Positions 19,380 through 30,261 of a stretch of 64,000 nucleotides of DNA are shown piece by piece (the stretch's first letter is position 1; each line of letters opens with the position of its first letter). Made by a program: the position numbers and the translations under genes. Source of the stretch: Chaetoderma sp. LZ-2023a (lineage: Eukaryota > Mollusca > Caudofoveata > Chaetodermatida > Chaetodermatidae); the NCBI GenBank assembly GCA_034401795.1, contig CM067369.1, positions 93,685,712 through 93,749,711 on the forward strand. Reading direction: 5' to 3'. Under the pieces are notes generated by a model that was given only the letters and a program-made list of their open reading frames with translations, ran no database searches and had not been told where the DNA came from.

Positions 19380-21250
19380 GTACATCTCGAGTCCACCTCA
19401 ATCCTTAGGTGGACCCATGGGAGGCCATCTGGCCTTCCACATACAAGAGTGGGAATGGGTTATTCAGGACCGCTCAGTCTTGCGATGGCTTTCATTCAGT
19501 TGGTTACCATCCCGACTGGATATCAAGACAGCCATCGCACTTGTCTCTGGTTCCAGATCAGGGGTTGTGTATAGAGGAAGAAATTCAGTTCCTCATACAA
19601 AAACATAAATTCAACCCCCATAAAACCGTCTGGGTTACTATTCAACCGTGTTCCTAGTGACAAAAAGCACTGGAGGGTGGAGACCAATTCTCAACCTCAA
19701 ACCTCTCAACAGGTTTATCCTCACACCAGGTTTAAAGATGGAAACTGTAAGAACGGTGTTAGCAGAATTGAGGATGGGAATGTGGACAGCATCAATAGAT
19801 CTAATAGATGCATATTTTCACATTCCATTGCGAAGAGCTTTCGTCGGTTCCTGAGATTTGCATTTCAGGGCTGCCCATAGGAATTCAGGGTTCTTCTATT
19901 TGGAATTTCGACAGTTCTTTGGGTCTTCACTCGAGTGGTCCTAGCTGTGAGATCAGACCTCTGCAGGCGACTCATAGCAGTCCACATGTACATAGACGAC
20001 TGGCTATTAAAAGCACAAGAAAGTCTATCAACAAATCTGAAGATAGTTTTAAAAACTTACAGATCTAGCCTGGATAATCAACTTTAAAAAATCAGAGCTG
20101 ACTCCATCCCAGAAGGTAGTTTACCTGGGCATGTTCTTCGACGTAGAGACAGGGTATGTTTACCCTTCTCAGGAGAAAATAGAAGTACTCATCTCAGTCA
20201 TACAGTCAGTGTGCAACAGTCGTTATGTCTACTTGAGAATGCTGGGGTTGAACCAGTCATTTCACAGGCAGCCTTGTGCCGGCGGCCTATCCAGTTATTT
20301 CTCATGACACAGTGGACCCAGAGTACGGGATTCCTGGACTCAAAGGTGTCAGTGTTGGAACCTCTTATTGACTACCCTCAATGGTGGATGAAAAGAGAAA
20401 ATCTGGCGGGGTGACGTTGTCACCTCCCCACCCTCAATTAACGATGTACACAGATGCATCAATGGAGGGATGGGGAGCTTGCCTGGAAGAAGACAAAGTA
20501 TCAAGGCTTTGGAATCTGGAGCAGTCACAAGAACATATCAATCTGCTAAAAATGCGAGCAGTAGTCTTAGCCATGGAACACTTCCTAGAGAACGTCAGGG
20601 GCAAGATTGTTCGTATTCGATCAGACGATACAATGGTAGTGACTCGAAGTCGCCCAGTCTGTATGATGGCATGGAAACTGCTTTGCTGGTACTTAGATCA
20701 TGGGATTTCCCTGAAAGCAGTTCATATTCCGGGAAGGCTAAATCTATTAGCGGACTCATTGAGCCGAAGAATGAGCATACTTACCACGGAATGGCAACTA
20801 AATCAATGTGTGGCGGACCGTCTATTCAACCACTGGGGCAAGCCCAACATAGATTTATGCGCAACGAACAAGAATGCGAAGATGACGACATATGTCTCTC
20901 CGATTCCTGATCCGGGCGCTATTGCAATAGATGCACCAGCTATCAGCTGGGAGGGAATGTATGTATACACATTCCCGCCAGCAATTCTGATTCAAAAAGT
21001 TCTTCAGAAAATCAGGCAGCAGGAATGCCAAATGCTTCTGATCGCCCCAAATTGGCCAAGCCGGTCATGGTATACGGATCTGCTGGACCTTCTCGTCTGC
21101 AATCCTATTCCTCGGCCTTTGATGGATGTCATAATCTTCCAGGGCAAGGCCTTGTACAACAACCCGTCAATGTTCCAATTGACTGCATGGATCTTGTCAC
21201 GGAATCGGCAATTAAGGAGGGCTTTTCTGAGCAAGCGGCCATCTTTATGG
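19380..21250 (+). pseudogene. Decayed DIRS RT/RNase H of E2
   Basis: Frames switch repeatedly: FLVTKSTGGWRPILNLKPLNRF (19648-19854, which also has SIDLIDAYFHIP), the remains of the YIDD box near 19990, and RNase H to C-terminal domain at 20381-21250 (MYTDASMEGWGACLEE, then KPNIDLCATNKNAK, LLIAPNWPSRSW). The RNase H stretch lost the codons between the DDTMVVT motif and the RPVCMM motif that other copies have (NRQGG segment). Confidence 0.85.
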
Positions 21251-22203
21251 CAGGAGCCAAAAGGGGCCACCTCCAGAGCATATAATTATAAAATCAACAG
21301 ATCTGCTGAATGGTGCTCAAAAAGATGTATTAATCCAATGGATGTATCTATTCAGGTTGTAGCCGATTTCCTGTCACCTTTTTGATGCCTATGGCCTCAA
21401 GCCTAACTCTATTGTTGGCTACAAGTCAGCTTTAATGTCAGTTATCCCTTGCTTGGCTAATAGGGGAAGTGATGAAGTATGTAATCTAAATACTTTAATC
21501 AAAGACTTGGGTAATCTAAGACCTAAGAATCCTCCAGTGATTCCGTCTTGGAGTTTATCGTGTGTACTTCAAGTAATTGCTGATAAACCCTTTGAACCAC
21601 TAAGCTCCATTTCCATGAAATGTTGATGCTTAAAACAGTTTTTCTGATCGCCGCAGCTTCAGACAGACGAAGAAGTGAAATTCATGCTTTGTCAGCAGAG
21701 CCAGACCATTTTGTGGTTACAGAGGAGCGCCTGAGGTTTCTACCTAGAGTTAAGTTTATGGAAAAACCAGTCTTTAAAATATCCGGGTCAGCCTATAGTT
21801 TTACCCGCTTTGACTAGGTTTGATCCTAATTCAAAGGCTTGGTGTTCTGTCTGCAGTAACACGCTGTAAACAATGTACAGAGGAATGGCGGACGGACCCT
21901 AGTGCTTTATGGCTGTCTTACATTGAACCCCATGGGAGAGCTTCAAAAGATACAAAATGTACCATTTCCAGGTAGGTTATGGAGTGCATCCACCATTGCC
22001 ATAAAGCCACCACGGGAAAACAAGTTGACATGGCCAAGGCTCACAGTGTCCGTGGCGTAGTGACATCCACGGCTCTGTTTAACGGAGTGCCGGTGGATGA
22101 CATTGTGTCAGTAGCACAATGGCATTGTGAGTCTAGTTTTACCGATCATTACCTCCATGACCCGTCAAATCCACTTGCCTTATCGATTACACATAAACGT
22201 TAA
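21190..22203 (+). pseudogene. Decayed DIRS tyrosine recombinase of E2
   Basis: Fragments in several frames: KEGFSEQAAIFMAGAKRG (about 21215), SDRRRSEIHALSAEPD (about 21660, Arg box), KAHSVRGVVTSTALFNGVPVDD and AQWHCESSFTDHYLHD (21979-22203). The alignment to E1 is clear but interrupted by at least four frame changes. Confidence 0.85.
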
Positions 22204-22525
22204 TCTGTATATATTTATAAATATTGTTCATAAGGCCTTTGACTCACACAGTGCAATAAAGTGGGGGAACCCTCACTATTCTGTACTGTACCTATCATCG
22301 CCAGCGGTGATCAAAGGGAATCTCATCAAAATAGGTTAGTCCTATATTTGGTGATGTTTATTTTTTTTCACGTTTGAATTACTTACTAATATGGTGATGG
22401 TTCGTGTTTTTTTGTGGTTCCATCTGAGAGTATACGAAATGAAGCTTTCATCCGATGTCTTATAGTACATTAGCACGAGTACATAGAGAGCGTGTAGGAC
22501 ATTGAGGTCATCACTCCCCTTTTCG
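22204..22525 (+). other. E2 3' non-coding region, left of the E3 insertion
   Basis: Matches 5330-5440 of E1 (GAGAGTATACGAAA, TAGTACAT, GTACATAGAGAGCG, AGGACATTGAGGTCAT). The homology continues without loss at 29546 on the other side of E3. Confidence 0.7.
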
Positions 22526-22660
22526 CTTCAAGAGTATTCTTACCTCCCTAATACTCTTTGATATTGCCAAATATCGACTTTCACTCAATAAACACTCAGA
22601 TTTAAAAAGTTAGGTGCCCCTACTGGGCAGGTAGTCAGATGACAGTCCGGCGGATGCATG
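22526..22660 (+). repeat. Left inverted terminal repeat of E3
   Basis: TTACCTCCCTAATACTCTTTG, TCACTCAATAAACACTCA and GCCCCTACTGGGCAGGTAGTC have inverted partners at about 29330-29510. Confidence 0.88.
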
Positions 22661-22779
22661 CGCAGACTAGTACTTCCTCTTTACCAATTTATTGGCTCAA
22701 AGAGACATATGCTATAAGCTTTTTTCTGCAAAGAAAATTTTCTCTACGCTCAAATTCATACTTAATCCATCAAGAAGTC

Positions 22780-22830
22780 ATGTCTGATCGTGTCAAAGCT
22801 TCTGAGGAAGGACCAGGATCAAGTTATCAG
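22780..22830 (+). CDS. Possible first coding exon of E3 gag
   Basis: ATG plus 16 codons (MSDRVKASEEGPGSSYQ) ending CAG before GTGACT. Joining to the acceptor at 23639 is in phase 0 with the KPGCPSCGRF start of the cysteine module. This parallels the proposed 11-codon exon in the other DIRS family. The donor is non-ideal and only one clear copy exists in the window. Confidence 0.35.
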
Positions 22831-23542
22831 GTGACTTCTAATACATATTTGTCTAATTTAGCGTTTAAGTTCCGTTGTAATGTGTTTCCAGGACTCGCGA
22901 TTAAACGTGATAAGCGCCTAAAAAACTGGTTTATTTCAAAATGGCGCTATGAAATACTAATCTCTCTTTGTGTTTACATGTATGTCCACAGGTATCTATC
23001 TATGATTGAACAGGACAGCACATCATCAGAGGGTTTGTTTTTCTCTCCACCAAGGTTCCATTTCCTACTAACATTGTTAGGTTATCTAACCAAAAATCTA
23101 TGTCCAGTGAGTTGGAGGCCTCGGAAGAAGGTCTCACATTGCCCTCTTGGTCCACTTCCTTCCCCTAAAAGGTGGAGAGAGTTAAGAGGTCATAGAGTTG
23201 GTGGAGCTTCCCGTGCATCAGATCGGATGGTTTGTCTACACTAAAGCCTCAGGTATTCTAGGTATGATATGAGGCACTTCAATTGTATTTGAAAATATGA
23301 AATCTGCTGCCATTTTATCATTATATATCTGATGTTTGTATAGTCTGTATATACTATCCTTTCCAGTTAAGATGTTCTGGATATGAATACAATTCGTCCT
23401 TACACCTGGATGTTTGTTTTCGGATCGATTTAACTTCTTGTTTTTGAAGTTATGACGTCATAATCAGCCTTGCACTTTACTATCATTTATAAAGTTTTTT
23501 TCCCAACGCTGGTTTATTATTAGCTTGCGTCATTATGGCTCT

Positions 23543-23560
23543 CCCCCCCCCCCCCCCCCC
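23543..23560. repeat. 18-base C run
   Basis: A homopolymer inside the proposed E3 leader intron; its true length may be uncertain. Confidence 0.8.
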
Positions 23561-23639
23561 GTCATTTTTTATTTTTGTCTTGAGTTACTAATTCAATTAA
23601 CTAAAATACTCATTGTCTTCGTCTTCTGGCTTGTTTCAG

Positions 23640-25660
23640 AAACCTGGTTGTCCTTCTTGTGGAAGGTTTTTTAAGGATAGATTCACCCCCACTTATGTTT
23701 CCAGTGCAGCCCATGTGGGCCATTGCTTAATTGCGAGATCTGTAAAAAGTGTTGGGGGTGGGGAGAGCTAATGTCTGAATTTCTATCTTTACAAACCAAA
23801 GAGAAAGCTCTAGAGGAGGAGAGGGAGCTGAAGAAGGAGGGTTCTGGTAAGAAGGGTAAGAGGATGGCCTCGTCCTCTATGGATATGGAGGCCTTCCGTA
23901 TTGAGATGATATGAGAGCTGAAGAGGACAATTAAGAATTTGGTCCCAGAGTTGCTTCGTGGCATGCTTCCTGGTTCAAATCCTTCGTTGCCCTCTTCGTC
24001 TGCTTTGGAGCAGATGATCCCCACCTCTGAATCTGTGCTACCTAGGGACTTACAAGTTTTCATCCATGATTCAGAGGTGGACCTACTAGAGGGCGAAATC
24101 CACTATGAGGACACTGGCAGCAGGCTTGCTGCGTCGGTTGTTCGTGGACAGGTGCCGCTGGAGCCTGGTGCCTGCTTATCAGGCCAGGAATATCCACACC
24201 CTGTAGGTACCACTTCTTCCTATGGTACCTTTCCTGGCCAGTCCTAGTTAGCATTCTTCGCTGATCTGGAGTCTAATCTTTCTGGCCAGGAAGAAGAGGA
24301 TTATCTGCTGGGTTTTCCTTCTCGCGCCATGGCCATGGACATTGACATCCTCGCGGGGAATACAGGCGGCATTGTCCATGGAACTACTCACGCAGGAGTA
24401 GCATTCACGGCACAGAAGGTAGCCCGGGCTGGATCTGATGGCCAGTATTACCACACACCTCAGCTTGCAGATGGTCTAGCTGGTGCTGGCCAAGGCCGTG
24501 GTGTGGCGAGATTTTCCCCACGCAATACCACGGCGCCTGCTCCTGATCAAGCCAGTCAGTTTAGCATGCCTGTTCTTTCAGGCCCGCATGCTTACTCTGG
24601 CTTGCCATGAGTATCAGTTCCTCCAGCCAATCACACACCTGCAATTGCTCAGGAGGAAGACGAGGGCCCTCGTCTGGTAGAGCAGTCGCAGGTGGCCACA
24701 GAGGAGGACTAGTCTGACACTTGTCAGTGGCTAATCAACGTCAGGCCAGTTCTTGCTGTGGATCAGTCGACCGACCAGCGGGACCAGCGCCCGTGGTTGG
24801 CAGGAAAGCCGACTGTTACCGCTATGCCATCTCTGCCGCTGGCTGAACATATTGTTGATATGTTCACAGCGGCGGAGACGTCCATCAAGGCGCATGGATG
24901 TCTCGCGAAGGCCCCTCACGAGGTGGCAAAGCGATGCCGCATTGTACCTCATCAATATCACTTGTATGGTGTGGTGCCTAAGCCAAGCGCGGATGATCGC
25001 GCTGCGCTAGGCGAAGATACATGGCCAGGCTCCCGGTCTGACACAGGAGGGCTGTGCTCGAATACTTTGCATTCGGCAAACACCATGTTGCGCGATGTGG
25101 AGGAGAGTTCGAGGGCGTCTATCTTGGCACTCTCGCACATCTCCCAGCTGTTACAGGGGGTAGTAACTGCATCCGCATTGCGCCAGCCTAGTCCGGTGAC
25201 TGTCCAGAGAGCCATCCAAGATGGAATTAACTTGACTCTGGACTGTTTAACCTGGTCAGTGACCAGGAGGGTCCGGGCGAGGCACACGTTTGCCCTTGAC
25301 AACTTGTGCCCATCCCAGGACCTGTATAATAGGCTGCTGTGGACGCCTATGACAGGTCCTGGTCTCTTTGGAGGTGAGGGATGTAAGCTCCTCCAAGAGA
25401 TGGTTACCCTGGTCAATAACCAGAGGGTGTTGCGGGAGCAATTTGAAGTGCTCCGCAGAGAGCGTGTTCGTGCAGCTCCCCCTGCATATCATCCCCTGCA
25501 GGCTCGAGGTGGCGTGCAGCTCACTCTGCATATCATCCCCTGCAGGCTCAAGATGGCGGTGGCCAGGTCAGAGGCCAGCCACCCGCTCGGCCATGGCCGC
25601 ACGCACTTCGGCCAGCAGCAAGGGGGGGCCGTAGGCTCCTCCGGCGCAGCCACCCGCGCA
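23640..25660 (+). pseudogene. DIRS gag-like sequence of E3, damaged
   Basis: Starts after the acceptor CTTGTTTCAG. It encodes PGCPSCGRFFKDRF, then shifts by one base relative to E1 before the remaining cysteines (CSPCGPLLNCEICKKC in another frame). The ELLRGMLPGSNP region is open from 23939, with in-frame stops near 24246 and 24708. The conserved block 24758-25500 (PLAEHIVDMFTAAETSI, MTGPGLFGGEGC) is uninterrupted. A short duplication of the CATATCATCCCCTGCAGGCT segment near 25485-25550 repeats part of the tail. Confidence 0.82.
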
Positions 25661-25674
25661 CCGAGGTATGCGCG

Positions 25675-27590
25675 GTGCGGGCCGTGGCGCGCACAGTGTG
25701 GGCCGTGGAGCGCGAGGATCTGGTCGTGGTAATCGTACCTCAAGGGTCGGTTACCACAATAAGAGCCACTCCAGTGCATCTGCACCAAGAGACACTGCCA
25801 CTCTTGCGCTCCTTATGTCCACCTCTCTCCCGATTGGCCAACCACGTGCAAGAGTGGGGACGGTTGACTCAGGACCATTTAGTCTTGCGATGGCTTTCAG
25901 TCGGGTATCATCCCGACTGGATATCAGGCCCACCATCGCGACTGTCTCTGATGCCAGTCTGGACTCAAATTCCAAGAGATCCAGATCAACGGTTGTGTAT
26001 AGAGGAGGAAATAAATTCCCTCATACTAAAAGGAGCAATTCAACTGGCACAAAAGTGCCCGGGCTTCTATTCAACTGTGTTCCTAGTAACGAAGAGCACT
26101 GGAGGGTGGAGACCAATTCTCAACCTCAAGCCATTGAACAAGTTCATAGACACACCCAGGTTCAAAATGGAGACAGTGAAATCGTTGTTGGCAGGGTTGG
26201 AGAAGGGAATGTGGACGGCTTCAATAGATTTGAAGGATGCTTATTTCCACATTCCAATAGCGAGGAGTTTTCGTCGGTTCCTGAGGTTCGCATTCCAGGG
26301 CAGACAGTGGGAATTCAGGGTTTTACCCTTCCGAATTTCTACGGCTCCTCGGGTCTTCACCAGAGTGGTTCTTGCGATAACAGCATACCTCCGCAGGAGA
26401 AGCATAGCAGTCCACACGTACATAGATGACTGGCTGTTAAAAGCACACAAACAGGAAAGTCTATCAGCAAATCTGGAGATAGTTTTGAAGATTCTCACAG
26501 ACTTGGGCTGGATAATCAACTTTCAAAAATCAGAGCTGACTCCATCCCAGAAGTTTGTTTACCTGGGAATGTTCTTCGATCTGGAGATAGGATATGTTTA
26601 TCCTACTCAGGAGAGGGTACAAGTACTCATGTCATTAATACAGTCAGTATGCAACAGTCGTCATGTCCTGGCATGGGTTTACCTGAGAATGCTGGGGTTG
26701 ATGGTTTCTCTGGAACCAGTCATTCCTCAGGCAGCCTTACGCAGGCGGCCTCTCCATTTATTTCTCATGACACAATGGACCCAGAGTACAGGTTTACTGG
26801 ACTCAAACGTGTCAGTGCTGGAGCCTCTAATTCACCCCTCAGTTAACAATGTATACAGATGCATCGATGGAGGGGTGGGGAGCTTGCCTGGAAGAATCCA
26901 CAATATCAGGGCTTTGGAATCTAGATCAGTCACAAGAACACATAAATCTACTGGAAATATGAGTTGTAGTCCTCGGCCTGGAACATTTCTTAGAGAAAGT
27001 TCAGGGCAAGAGTGTTCTAGTTCGATCAGACAACTCAACAGTAGTGACTTACATAAACCGCCAGGGCAGAATGAAGTCGCCCCGTCTCTGTATTATGACA
27101 TGGAAGCCGCTATGCTGGTGCCTGAATCACAGGATTACCTTGAAAGCAGTTAATATTCTGGGACGGTTAAATCTGCTTCAGACTCATTGAGCCGAAGGAT
27201 GAGTGTTTTACCTACGGAATGGCAACTAAATCAATGTGTGGTGAATTGTCTGTTCAACCACTGGTGGATATCTAACATAGATTTATTCGCAACGAAGAAG
27301 AATGCGAAGATGACGATGTACGTCTCTCCGATTCCAGACCCGAGCGCTATCGCAACAGATGCATTAGCTATCAGCTGGGTGGGAATGTATGCATACGCAT
27401 TCCCTCCAGCAATCCTGATTCCAAAAATTCTTCAGAAAATCAGACAGGAGGAGTGCCAAGTGCTTCTGATCGCCCCAAATTGGCCAAGCCGATCATGGTA
27501 TACGGATCTGCTGGACCTTCTGGTCTGCAATCCGGTTCCTCTGCCTCTGATGGACAATATTATCTTCCAGGGCAAGACACAACAATCCGT
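25675..27590 (+). pseudogene. DIRS RT/RNase H of E3, damaged
   Basis: From 25675 to about 26835 one frame reads continuously from the N-terminal NHVQEWGRLTQ and VGYHPDWISGPPSRLS motifs into RT (GGWRPILNLKPLNKF, SIDLKDAYFHIP, LPFRISTAPRVFT, YIDD). It shows the ancestral frame that E1 lost. A deletion of roughly 70 nt at about 26838 removes the link to RNase H and shifts the frame. The C-terminal domain (DLFATKKNAK, FPPAILIPKIL) is in the frame starting at 27187. In LPFRIS a Gly-to-Arg change is seen in a normally conserved RT motif. Confidence 0.86.
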
Positions 27591-27597
27591 CAATGTT

Positions 27598-28625
27598 CCA
27601 ATTGACTGCGTGGATGTTGTCAAGGAATCTAGAATTAAGGAGGGCTTTTCTGAGCAAGCAGCCATGTTCATGGCAAAAGCCAGGAGGGGGTCAACCTCCA
27701 GAGAATATAATTATAAAATCAACAGACTTGCAGAATGGTTCTCAAAAAGATGTATTAATCCAATGGATTCATCTATTCAGGTAGTAGCCGATTTCCTCTG
27801 TCACCTGTATGATGCCTATAGCCTCAAGCCTAACTCTATTGCTGGCTATAAGTCAGCTTTAATGTCAGTTATCCCTTGCTTGGCTAGTAGGGGAAGTGAT
27901 GAAGTAAGTACATTAAATACTTTAATTGAGCGCATGAGCAATCTAAGACCAAGGAATCCCCCAATGATTCCGTCTTGGAATTTATCTCTAGTGCTCCAGG
28001 TACTAGGTGATGATAAGCCTTTTGAACCACTTAGTTCCATTTCTATGAAGATGTTAACACTTAAAACTGTATTCTTAATTGCTGCGGCCTCGGCTAGGCG
28101 TAGAAGCGAAATTCATGTCGTATCAGCTGAGGCAGACCGTTTTGTGGTTACATGGGATGGCCTTAAGCTTCTACCTAGGATAAATTATATGGCTAAAAAT
28201 CAGTCTTTGAAATATCCAGGTCAATCCATATTTTTACCAGCTTTGACTAGATATGATCCTAATTTAAAAGCATGGTGTCCAGTCCGAGCATTAAACCGGT
28301 ACAAACAACGTTCTCAGGAATGGCGGACGGACCCAACAGCGTTACGGTTGTCGTATATTGAACCCTTGGCAGGGCATCTAAGGACACCATTTCCAGGTGG
28401 ATTGTAGAGTATATTCAATTTTGTCATAAATCCGCCACAGGTAAACAAGTTGACATGGCCAAGGCTCACAGTGTCCGTGGCGTAGTGGCTTCCACTGCCC
28501 TGTTTAATGGGATCCCTGTGGATGACATTATGTCAGTAGCTCAGTGGCACTGTGAGTCAAGTTTTACCGACCATTATGTCCATGACACCTCGAATCCTCT
28601 CGCCTTATCGATTTTGAAAAACTAA
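27598..28625 (+). pseudogene. DIRS tyrosine recombinase of E3, one frameshift
   Basis: DCVDVVKESRIKEGFSEQ through SARRRSEIHVVSAE is open to about 28365; a 1-nt deletion there (GAACCCTTGG against GAACCCCATGG in E1) shifts the frame. The rest (HSVRGVVASTALFNG, AQWHCESSFTDHYVHD, NPLALSILKN stop) continues in another frame to 28625. It retains six codons missing from E1 near 27740. Confidence 0.87.
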
Positions 28626-29154
28626 TCTACATGTAGGTGTATATATTTTGATGAGGTATCCCCATTTTTTTATATATTTCACAATTAATCAATGGAAACA
28701 AACACTTATTTGGACTGCATCAGTCTTCACCAAGGTCAGTCTTGTTTATGTGTTGTTCATTGTTTATTGTATTGTCATGTGACCCTTTGTTATTAATATG
28801 GTGATGGTACGTGTTTTATGTGGTTCATTATCGAAAGTATGCGAAAATGAAGCCTTTTCGTTTAATGTCCTATAGTACATGGCACTTGTACGTAGAGAGC
28901 GTATGGGACATTGAGGTCATTCAGTCTTCCTCCCAAGAAGAGGGGGGGGGGGGGTGTGTGTGTGTGTGGAGGGAGCGCATATGACATATGGTCATCTCTC
29001 AGCCATCGGTTGTGTTAGCCGATGTTCAAATCTACCCCTGGTTGTGTTTTCACACAATTTCAGAAGTTTAAGTGCCTTAAACGCAGAAAAGCGCATAGGG
29101 AGGAGCTGGTCTTTTGACCTCGCCTCCCTCCTGCCGAATTCTCTGATGAATTCT
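28626..29154 (+). other. E3 3' non-coding region
   Basis: Homologous to E1 5121-5650. A G run followed by GT repeats lies near 28947-28968. Confidence 0.7.
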
Positions 29155-29253
29155 GGCAATATCAAAGAGTATTAGGGAGATAAGTATACTCTTGAAGTGA
29201 AATAAACGAAATCACAGATTTCTTTTTCATGAGAGAGTTGATACTTACCTCCC
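29155..29253 (+). repeat. Internal complementary region of E3
   Basis: 29155-29197 (ending CTCTTGAAG) complements the E3 left end; 29198-29253 (TGAAATAAACGAAATC...) complements its right end. The left-end variant CTTGAAG rather than CTTGATG matches E3's own left end, so the ICR belongs to this insertion. Confidence 0.88.
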
Positions 29254-29329
29254 GAATACGGACCCGGCCTCTCCGCCACACAAAGGCTCGGTCTTCAGGC
29301 TTTCTTAAAGTTGCATAGTGACAGCCAAT

Positions 29330-29545
29330 AAATTTAGTCAGAGGAAGTACTAGTCTGCGCATGCGCGACGTTGGGGCTGGCATCTGCCGGACTGTCATCT
29401 GACTACCTGCCCAGTAGGGGCACCTAACTTTTTTAATTTGAGTGTTTATTGAGTGAAAGTCGATATTTGGCAATATCAAAGAGTATTAGGGAGGTAAGTA
29501 TCAACTCTCTCGTGAAAAAAGAAATCCGTGATTTTGTTTATTTTA
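29330..29545 (-). repeat. Right inverted terminal repeat of E3
   Basis: Partner of 22526-22660, plus a right-only tail ending GTTTATTTTA. Confidence 0.87.
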
Positions 29546-30076
29546 CAAAATGGGGGAGGAGCGCATGTTAAACGGTCATTACTCTCAACATTGGTCATGT
29601 TATCCGATGTCCAAGTCATTTCCTGATTGTGTTTTCATACACAATTTCAGCTGTTTTTGTGCTCCAAAAGCAAAAGAGCTTGCTCTTCCAGGGACGCGCC
29701 GGTCCTCTTCAGGGTGGTAAGTATACTCTTGATGTGAAATAAACGAAATCACAGATTTCTTTTTTTCACAAGAAAGTTGATACTTACAACCCTGATACGA
29801 TCCCGGCCTCTCCGCCCCACAGAGGCTCAGTCTATTGGCATTTTATGTTGAAATTTGTCAGCCAATAATTTGGAATAGAAACAGACAGCCCCGCGCATGC
29901 GCGAGTTTGGGCGGCACATCTGCTGGACTGTCAGATGAGTAGCTTGCCCAGTGGGGGCGGTTTCTTTTTAATTCTGAGTCTTATTGAAGCTACGTCGATA
30001 TTTGGGAAATATAGAGTATCAGGGTGGTAAGTATCAACTCTCGTGAAAAGAGAAATCTGTGATTTCGTTTATTTCA
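29546..30076 (+). repeat. E2 3' remainder with ICR (29709-29797) and right ITR (about 29860-30076)
   Basis: 29546-29708 completes the E2 3' region. The ICR joins the left-end complement (...AGTATACTCTTGATG, to 29734) to the right-end complement (TGAAATAAACGAAATCACAG..., from 29735). The right ITR is the inverted copy of 9931-10145. Confidence 0.88.
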
Positions 30077-30141
30077 CTAGAAGTCAATGAATTTTTCCGG
30101 TGACCAGGTACACATTATAATCTGTTTTGTTTATTTTTCAG

Positions 30142-30261
30142 AAACTGACTCCTGAGTCGGCTCAAAATCAATTGGATCTCCTATATCATCAGTATTTGCA
30201 GTGGCTGTTCACAGAAACTAAAGCCAAAAAGACATTTCAAGAGCAGGAACGCAAAGCGATG
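30142..30261 (+). CDS. HAUS8: HAUS8 exon a
   Basis: 40 codons (KLTPESAQNQLDLLYHQYLQ...), acceptor TTTATTTTTCAG, donor ATG/GTAGTC. Predicted coiled coil. It starts 65 bp after the right end of DIRS E2. Confidence 0.82.

Larger units (their letters stand above)
22526..29545 (+). mobile_element. DIRS-like element E3, inserted in the 3' region of E2
   Basis: Left end CTTCAAGAGTATTC at 22526 and right end ...GATTTTGTTTATTTTA at about 29545; both ends are predicted by its ICR at 29155-29253. It is about 7.0 kb and the same family as E1. Gag, RT and recombinase are all present but each carries shifts or deletions. The flanks on both sides are contiguous E2 3' sequence. Confidence 0.88.
9931..30076 (+). 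mobile_element. DIRS-like element E2, outer element of a three-element nest
   Basis: The left end at 9931 (CATCAAGAGTATAC) and right end at 30076 (...GATTTCGTTTATTTCA) are predicted exactly by the joined-end sequence in its own ICR (29709-29797). The body is in three pieces, 9931-10994, 17331-22525 and 29546-30076. It is interrupted by E2b within the first coding bases of gag and by E3 in the 3' non-coding region. Reading across both insertions restores the order seen in E1. All its coding regions are decayed. Confidence 0.88.

Noticed and set aside
22639-23244. A 201-codon open frame at the 5' side of E3
   Set aside because: It starts inside the inverted terminal repeat and has no recognisable domain. 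Only the ATG at 22780 with its candidate donor is kept, as a low-confidence exon.
9931-30076. LTR retrotransposon (Gypsy/Copia) interpretation of the RT-bearing units
   Set aside because: There are no direct LTRs, no primer-binding site, and no aspartic protease or DDE integrase motif. A tyrosine recombinase, inverted ends and an ICR are present instead.
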